11,262 bases of DNA from Acidobacteriota bacterium (GTDB taxonomy: Bacteria; Acidobacteriota; Thermoanaerobaculia; Thermoanaerobaculales; Sulfomarinibacteraceae), in contig DAOWFV010000210.1 in NCBI GenBank assembly GCA_030637805.1, positions 1-11,262 of the forward strand, read 5' to 3'. Every line of letters begins with the position of its first letter. Positions within the stretch are counted from its first letter, which is position 1. A program made the position numbers and the translations under genes. Shown here piece by piece: positions 6,522 through 11,262 of the stretch. The notes under the pieces are model-generated. The model ran no database searches and was not told the DNA's origin. It was given only the letters and a program-made list of their open reading frames with translations.

Positions 6522-6523
6522 GG

Positions 6524-7171
6524 GTGCGCATAACCGCCCTTAGCCTCATCCTCATGGCTGTCAGTCACTTCGCAGCTCCGGAGGAGCCCCGGTGGGAGAC
6601 TATGGAGGAGGTCCTCGCGGTGGTCGGCAACACTCCGATCCTCTTCAGCGATCTCGAGCTCGCGGCCCTGGTGCGGCTCGTTGAACCCGAGGCGGGGGAA
6701 GCCGAGGCGGCTTTCCGGTCACGTCTCCTCGACGCCCGGGTCCGCCTCGAGCTCCAGTTTCGCGATCTCGAGGACGGCGGACTCCTTTACCGTCTCGACC
6801 TCGATCCGGCGACGGTCCACGCGGTTCTGGTCACCCGCGGCGGCGGGAAGGAGACCCTTGGCCGGGATCTGGAGGAGGCGGGACTCGACTGGCCGGATCT
6901 GGATGAGCTGGTCCTGCGTGCTGCCGCCGCCGAAGCTTTCGTCGAGCAGCGGCTCCGCCCCCGCATCTCGGTGAGTGCGGAGGAAATCGAAGCCGCCTAC
7001 CAGCGGCTCCTGGTCGAGGAGATCGCGGGAACCGGCGAACCTCTCCCACCGTTAACCGCCGTCCGTGACCACCTGCAACGCCTCCTGGTGGAGCAGAAGC
7101 TCAACGACGAGATCGAGCGTTGGACCGAGCACGCCGGCGAACGCCAGGAGGTCGTGCGTTTCAGTCGGTAG
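6524..7171 (+). CDS. SurA-N-like secreted or periplasmic protein lacking a PPIase domain
   Basis: The 215-aa protein begins with a short signal-peptide-like segment (MRITALSLILMAVSHFAAP). The segment MEEVLAVVGNTPILFSDLELAALVRL (27-52) matches the start of SurA/PpiC-type chaperones, where a strand enters the N-terminal helical domain. The rest is acidic and helical, including LRPRISVSAEEIEAAYQRLL, again as in SurA N-domains where the chain leads to parvulin repeats. No parvulin domain follows, so it could act only as a chaperone or adaptor. The GTG at 6524 lies 6 nt after TATCAT and has no separate leader. An internal ATG at 6554 would remove most of the signal peptide. Its end overlaps the convergent transglycosylase gene by 11 bp. 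Family placement is moderate; its client is unknown. Confidence 0.75.
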   Translation: MRITALSLILMAVSHFAAPEEPRWETMEEVLAVVGNTPILFSDLELAALVRLVEPEAGEAEAAFRSRLLDARVRLELQFRDLEDGGLLYRLDLDPATVHAVLVTRGGGKETLGRDLEEAGLDWPDLDELVLRAAAAEAFVEQRLRPRISVSAEEIEAAYQRLLVEEIAGTGEPLPPLTAVRDHLQRLLVEQKLNDEIERWTEHAGERQEVVRFSR

Positions 7172-9356
7172 GTGGGGGTGTGGCGGCCACCCCGGCTTCT
7201 TCTTCCTGCCGGTAGAGCTCGTCGTAGCTCGCCGCCGAGGCCAACACGGCAGCCGTGTAAGCCCGTGTGGCGGAAAACGAGATGTTCATGAGATACAACT
7301 TATCGGTGCAGCTCGCGCCACATTGATCCAACCACAGCCTCGCCTGGGCCTCGCCCGCGTTGTAGGCGGCCACGGCCGGCGCATGACGACCGGAGAACGT
7401 CCGCAGCAGCCGTCCCAGCTCCGCGGCGCCGAGTCTCAGGTTCAATCCGGGGTCGAAGAGGTCCTCAGGGCTCGGCGGCGGCGCGCCCAGATTGGCGGCC
7501 ACGGTGGAGGCCGTCGCCGGCATGAGCTGCACCAGCCCGCGCGCTCCCACCGCCGATCTGGCCCCTGGGTCCCACCGCGACTCTTCGCGCGCAACCGCGG
7601 CGAGCAGGGGCCAGGGAACCCTACCATCCGCTGCCGCCCCCTTCACCAGCGCCGGCTCCGGGAGGGGGTAGAGGGTCCTCCGAAAGCTCTCCGGGAAGGC
7701 GCAGACCGGCACCTCGGCCCCCGCCTGCCGCCACGCCCCGTCGGCGGCCCGCAGCGCTCTCCACGGCAGCCCGAACGCGAGCAGGCGGTCGGCGCTCCAC
7801 GCGGTTGCCGCGGCATCACCCCGCGGCATGCCGGAGGGGTCCCAGCGAACCGCCTCGCGTTCCAGCCCGATTCCCCACAGCTGCCCCGCCAGACCGGGCG
7901 CGAAGGGCGGCGTCCCGGATTGCTCCGCGAGCTCGATTTTCGAAGCCACCCGCTCACAGAGTCCTTGGAGTTGGGCTCGGTCCGGCTCCAGCACCGCCCA
8001 TCGACCGAGGGCACGCCACAGTGAACCGCCCTCCGCTCCTTCAACCGCCGTTCTCCGCTGCTGCCGCCAGGCGTCCACCAGAGGTTCCGGCAACGAGGCC
8101 ATCACTCCCCGCGCCTGTGCGCCCCAAAATGGACCGAGCGACTTGGCCGTCCGCTCGAGCGTGTTCAGCGCCTCCTCCGCCGCCCCGTCTCCGGCTGCCA
8201 GCTCCGCGGCGAGCACCGCGGCCGGCGCCGCCCACGGTCTCCGCCGAACCGATTCGAGGCGATGTCGTGCGGTCGAGCGATCGTCGTGGCGGAGGGAGTC
8301 CATTCCCAGCATCAACTCGCCCCGGGCGCGCGCACTACGCCCCCGCAGATGGCTGATGCCCTGCGCCGCCAGCTCCGGCTCATCTCGACGGAGGCGGAGC
8401 CGGGCCAGGAAGAGGCGCCTGTCGTCGGTGGTCTTTAGGCGCACCGCGCGTTGGGCCGCCGCCACCGCCTCGTCCATCTGCCCGTTCAGCTCGTAGCTGC
8501 GGCCGAGATGAACCTCCAGCTCCGCACGTCTCTCTGCACTTCGGGCTCGCGCGATCGCCTTCCGGTACCAGGAGATGGCCTCGGCCCAACGATCCTGCCG
8601 AAACGCGCACCGGCCGCGCAGGTAGGCGACCTCCTCCCGGGGAACAGACGTGTGACGGACCTCGTCGAGGTCCTCGAGGAGGGGCTCGGCCTCGGTGTAC
8701 AGTGCGTGTCTATACAACGTCTTGGCGACCCGCCACTGCTCCACCGGAGACATCGGATCGTACTCACGCAGCACGGCGGCCGCCTCCAGGGCCACCAGAT
8801 CCCCGGTGGAGGCGGCGAGGAGGCGCTCGAGACGTTGGCGGCGCCGCTGGTCGTCGCCGAGGGCGAGACCGAGCTCGAGGCGTCGACGGAGGCTGCGCGG
8901 GAGCTTCGGTGCCGCGCCCTCGAGGGCCTGGCGTTGTTCGGGTTTGACACCGACCGCGAGAGCTTCCGTAGCGGACTCGGTGGCAGCCTCCCTGACCTGC
9001 CAGGAAGGTGCCTTGCGTAAGCTTGGCAGCACGAGCTCCACCGCCGGGTCCGGGTTCTCGGTGCGCACCAGCTCCGCGAGCTGGACCTCCGCGAGCCGAG
9101 CCAGGCGCTCGTCCCCGCCGACCACGACATCGCCGAGAAAGCGTCTCTCGGATTCACGGTCACCCAACGAACGAGCCGCCCGTGCCGCGATCAGCGCCTC
9201 TCCCTGGCTCAGAGGCAGCTGGTCCGCTCGCCGCGAGGCTACCTGCAGCACTCGCGCCCAATCCTCGGACCTGGCGAGCTCCTCCAACCCCGCCCACAAG
9301 GACGGCACGGCCAGAAATGCTCCGGCCAGCCCCACAATCAACCCGCGATGTGCCAT
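7161..9356 (-). CDS. Soluble lytic murein transglycosylase (Slt family) with helical/TPR superhelix
   Basis: The 731-aa protein starts with a signal peptide (MAHRGLIVGLAGAFLAVPSLWA). Residues about 25-560 are alpha-helical repeats, with TPR-like units near 243-272 and 278-308, corresponding to the doughnut-shaped superhelix of Slt70. The C-terminal SLT domain (about 575-715) has the catalytic segment AVAREESRWDP with presumed catalytic Glu592, then SAVGARGLVQLMPATA (601-616), NLRLGAAEL and AYNAG (664-668). The enzyme cleaves the MurNAc-GlcNAc bond of peptidoglycan in the periplasm, leaving 1,6-anhydroMurNAc ends. The late motif reads ISFSATRAYT instead of the usual IPF.ETR.Y, so the Glu there is Ala (A697... 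region 692-701). A purine-rich AAGGGAGGGA precedes the ATG at 9356. The C-terminal 20 residues are low-complexity Glu/Ala/Pro. Length and order fit the family well. Confidence 0.92.
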   Translation of the reverse strand: MAHRGLIVGLAGAFLAVPSLWAGLEELARSEDWARVLQVASRRADQLPLSQGEALIAARAARSLGDRESERRFLGDVVVGGDERLARLAEVQLAELVRTENPDPAVELVLPSLRKAPSWQVREAATESATEALAVGVKPEQRQALEGAAPKLPRSLRRRLELGLALGDDQRRRQRLERLLAASTGDLVALEAAAVLREYDPMSPVEQWRVAKTLYRHALYTEAEPLLEDLDEVRHTSVPREEVAYLRGRCAFRQDRWAEAISWYRKAIARARSAERRAELEVHLGRSYELNGQMDEAVAAAQRAVRLKTTDDRRLFLARLRLRRDEPELAAQGISHLRGRSARARGELMLGMDSLRHDDRSTARHRLESVRRRPWAAPAAVLAAELAAGDGAAEEALNTLERTAKSLGPFWGAQARGVMASLPEPLVDAWRQQRRTAVEGAEGGSLWRALGRWAVLEPDRAQLQGLCERVASKIELAEQSGTPPFAPGLAGQLWGIGLEREAVRWDPSGMPRGDAAATAWSADRLLAFGLPWRALRAADGAWRQAGAEVPVCAFPESFRRTLYPLPEPALVKGAAADGRVPWPLLAAVAREESRWDPGARSAVGARGLVQLMPATASTVAANLGAPPPSPEDLFDPGLNLRLGAAELGRLLRTFSGRHAPAVAAYNAGEAQARLWLDQCGASCTDKLYLMNISFSATRAYTAAVLASAASYDELYRQEEEAGVAATPPPTD

Positions 9357-9429
9357 TCCCTCCCTTCAACACCAACCGAGTGCAGGATCATCCCAGCATC
9401 GAGCGGCGGTTCGATAGTAATATTCCAAT
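9357..9429. promoter_or_regulatory. Divergent promoter region with overlapping -10 candidates
   Basis: This 73-bp gap separates the transglycosylase (-) from the GT-C-like gene (+). TAATAT at 9418-9423 lies 6 nt before the ATG at 9430, again the leaderless geometry. On the minus strand TACTAT (9414-9419) overlaps it by two bases and would give a leader of about 50 nt that carries GGGAGGG (9358-9364) before the transglycosylase ATG. No clear -35 boxes are seen. The plus-strand element is the better supported of the two. Confidence 0.5.
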
Positions 9430-10656
9430 ATGGCGGATAGTCCTTTGAGCACGCCTCCCGAAACCGCACCGTGGAGAAACCTCCGAGACCGGTATCGGCT
9501 CTACGTGGCGGGCTGCATCGCCGCGGTCGTATTGCCGAGCTTGGTCTACGCCGGCATCATGCTTTACGGATACGACGGCCTGCCCTACCTCCGCGGTGAC
9601 TGCCAGTATTACTTCTACACCGCGGTCTCGCTGTGGAATGACGGCGACCTCGACCTGTCAAACCAGCTCCCGTCTCCACTTTCCCGACACTCGGGAGATG
9701 TTTCCCTCGATCTCGGCGGGCGCCTCGTTCCAAAACACCCAATCTGGTTTCCGTTGCTCGCACTGCCTTTCATCGTTGCTTTTGGCCCACCCGGTGCACT
9801 TGCCTTCAACCTATGTCAGCTCGCACTCCTGCTGTACCTCACCTACCACCTCGCCGCTCGTTTCGCGCGACCGCCCGCAGCGTCGTTGGCCGTGATCCTC
9901 ACCGGCATCCTCTCGTTCCTGCCGCACTACGTTTGGAACTTCTCTCCGGATGTTTTCGTCACCTTGCTGCTGGTCGCTGGATTGGTCTCACTCCCGCCAG
10001 ACCGCTCGCCCGTGCTGATCCGGTGCTTTGCGGCCGGCCTGCTGTTCGGCTTCGCCGTTGTGTCGAAGTACCCGCTGTTTCTCGCACTTCCCGGCGTCCC
10101 CCTCCTGGTCGGTCGTCCGTTTCGAAGGACCCTCTCTGCTTTCGCGGCCGGGTTCGTTCTGCCGCTCGTCGCGTGGGCTTGCTTGAACGTCCACCTCTTC
10201 GGCTCGCCCCTCGTGACGCCATACGATCGCATCGCCGTTATCCAGAACGATGTCACGACAGTGCACTCCCACCGCTCCGATTTCAATGTTCCAGTGTGGA
10301 CCGGCATCCGACAACAGCTCTTCGACCGCAGGCTGGGGCTGTTCTTCACAACACCGGTCACGCTGCTAGCACTGGTCGGCCTGCCGCTGTTGGCACGCCG
10401 TGACCGCCGCGCAGCGCTTTACCTGGGCGGCACCCTGCTTCTCATCTTCCTGCTGTTCTCGAAGTACCAGTGGTGGAACGCGTCGCACCGCGGCAATCGC
10501 TTCCTGATGCCCATCGTCGTCCTAGCGACGATCCCGCTTGCCGTCCTGATCGACTCGACGACGCGCTCCTTGAAAGGTCGGCGCGGACTCACCAAAACCG
10601 CCTCCGGTGGGGCCTCACCCGACCCACCACGAGTTCGCGAACAGCGCCACGAATAA
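9430..10656 (+). CDS. Polytopic membrane protein, GT-C glycosyltransferase-like
   Basis: The 408-aa protein has roughly ten hydrophobic helices. The first loop after TM1 (about 24-46) carries YDGLPYLRGDCQYYFYTAVSLWNDGDLDLSN (48-78), an acidic pattern like that of GT-C enzymes (PMT/ArnT relatives), in which an Asp in this loop is catalytic. Late in the chain WWNASHRGNRFLMP (348-361) resembles the W.GG..G.R...P segment of uncharacterised GT-C-like proteins. Such enzymes move sugars from polyprenyl-phosphate donors on the periplasmic side. No accessory domain or signal peptide is seen. The ATG at 9430 has no Shine-Dalgarno; TAATAT 6 nt upstream suggests a leaderless transcript. The last 13 residues overlap the convergent PIG-V-like gene. 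Base composition looks less GC-rich than in the transglycosylase gene next to it. The function is inferred from fold-level pattern only. Confidence 0.75.
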   Translation: MADSPLSTPPETAPWRNLRDRYRLYVAGCIAAVVLPSLVYAGIMLYGYDGLPYLRGDCQYYFYTAVSLWNDGDLDLSNQLPSPLSRHSGDVSLDLGGRLVPKHPIWFPLLALPFIVAFGPPGALAFNLCQLALLLYLTYHLAARFARPPAASLAVILTGILSFLPHYVWNFSPDVFVTLLLVAGLVSLPPDRSPVLIRCFAAGLLFGFAVVSKYPLFLALPGVPLLVGRPFRRTLSAFAAGFVLPLVAWACLNVHLFGSPLVTPYDRIAVIQNDVTTVHSHRSDFNVPVWTGIRQQLFDRRLGLFFTTPVTLLALVGLPLLARRDRRAALYLGGTLLLIFLLFSKYQWWNASHRGNRFLMPIVVLATIPLAVLIDSTTRSLKGRRGLTKTASGGASPDPPRVREQRHE

Positions 10657-11262
10657 GCCCGCAATAGTTGCACCCATGAAGGCATAGAGTAAAGGAAAGC
10701 ACCTCCGTCCTTCCGCCCACGCGGTGCCGATGAGGATGTAGAAGGGGAAGAGTGTCAGAGTCAAACGAGAAAACGACCACAAGGTCGAACCCAGGGCCAG
10801 GACCACCCCGGCACCGGAGGAGAGGGTGTACGAGCCGCGCAGCCGGCGGGCCATGAAGGCAAGCATGGTGAGGCAAACCAGGGCGATCACCAGCTCGAAG
10901 GTCGAGCCGTGGGCGCCGTGGGCGGTTGGTCCCGCTTCCCACCAACGCACAAAAGCGCGCCACGGCCCGGAAAGGCCTCCCCGCCAGCGGGCCTGGCGGT
11001 GGATGAAAGCCAAGGGATCACCGAAAACTGACTGGCAGAAGAGCATATATCCGCCGAGGGCGATGGGAATTGGCAGCACCCAAAGCCCGGACCAGATTGA
11101 AAACCGCCGACTGCTCGGCGCCTCCGAATCGTCATTTCGCCCTGCCCACCACTCCCACAGAATCGGGATGACCAGCAACAAGCCGAAGGGTCGGGTGATC
11201 GTCGCCAGCCCTCCGAGAATGCCGGCTAAAGCGAAATTCCGGCTGCGGGCGAAGAGGAAGAC
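10615..11262 (-). CDS. PIG-V/Gpi18-like GT-C mannosyltransferase, C-terminal part (5' end off the window)
   Basis: The frame enters from the right edge (first visible residues VFLFARSRNF) and ends at TGA 10615-10617, giving 215 visible residues. The segment FALAGILGGLATITRPFGLL is the hallmark of the PIG-V/Gpi18-like group, in which an Arg in TRP/TR.xG follows a helix of a GT-C membrane enzyme. More helices follow, then a periplasmic loop (MLFCQSVFGDPLAFIHRQARW) and terminal helices ending in SWWVG. Bacterial members are putative mannosyl- or glycosyltransferases using polyprenyl-phosphate sugars. The catalytic acidic loop would lie in the missing N-terminal part. A TTG at 11181 could be mistaken for a start, but the coding frame clearly continues upstream of it to the window end. 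The 3' end overlaps the convergent GT-C-like gene by 42 bp. Confidence 0.8.
   Translation of the reverse strand, partial: VFLFARSRNFALAGILGGLATITRPFGLLLVIPILWEWWAGRNDDSEAPSSRRFSIWSGLWVLPIPIALGGYMLFCQSVFGDPLAFIHRQARWRGGLSGPWRAFVRWWEAGPTAHGAHGSTFELVIALVCLTMLAFMARRLRGSYTLSSGAGVVLALGSTLWSFSRLTLTLFPFYILIGTAWAEGRRCFPLLYAFMGATIAGLFVALFANSWWVG

Noticed and set aside
1..11262. Searched for CRISPR arrays, transposase genes, tRNA/rRNA, toxin-antitoxin or phage-defence modules
   Set aside because: No direct-repeat/spacer pattern, IS ends, cloverleaf-like sequence or nuclease/toxin motifs were seen. The window reads as ordinary envelope and housekeeping genes.

Overview
The window is GC-rich bacterial chromosome with tightly packed genes, most of them for the cell envelope. 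The gene mix is rsmI, a SurA-N-like secreted protein, an Slt-type lytic transglycosylase, a Wzm/Wzt polysaccharide exporter, a GspG/PilA-type pilin with a sigma-54 promoter, an O-antigen-ligase-like protein and two GT-C-like membrane enzymes. With apparent leaderless starts, this suggests Acidobacteriota (perhaps Thermoanaerobaculia) or a myxobacterial/deltaproteobacterial relative. That placement is inference; there is no rRNA in the window.

Layout from left to right. 1-1306 (-) is a Wzy/WaaL-type O-antigen ligase family protein whose C-terminus lies off the left edge. A 21-codon upstream ORF (1303-1368) ends exactly on its proposed start. 1369-1694 has no protein gene but holds a -10 element, two inverted heptamer-repeat arrays and a strong terminator. 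1695-2159 (-) is a type IV pilin-like gene with its own sigma-54 promoter (2189-2203). 2277-6506 (-) reads rsmI, a periplasmic-binding lipoprotein, wzm, wzt; the last three look like one operon, with wzm and wzt overlapping by GTGA. 6524-7171 (+) is a small SurA-N-like secreted protein divergent from rsmI across only 17 bp. 7161-9356 (-) is a TPR-containing soluble lytic transglycosylase. 9430-10656 (+) is a polytopic GT-C-like protein. 10615-11262 (-) is the C-terminal part of a PIG-V/Gpi18-like mannosyltransferase whose N-terminus lies off the right edge.

Working together, Wzm/Wzt would export an undecaprenyl-linked glycan to the periplasm. The ligase-like protein and the GT-C enzymes could transfer or modify glycans there, and the transglycosylase remodels peptidoglycan. 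The pilin is an independently controlled surface appendage. I see no defence island, CRISPR array, transposon, tRNA or rRNA.

The most notable signal is regulatory. Four start codons (1368-, 6506-, 6524+, 9430+) lie exactly 6 nt after a TAnnAT hexamer and lack a leader with a Shine-Dalgarno, which is the geometry of leaderless mRNAs. Two of them (rsmI and the SurA-like gene) use overlapping, oppositely oriented extended -10 elements packed into 13 bp.
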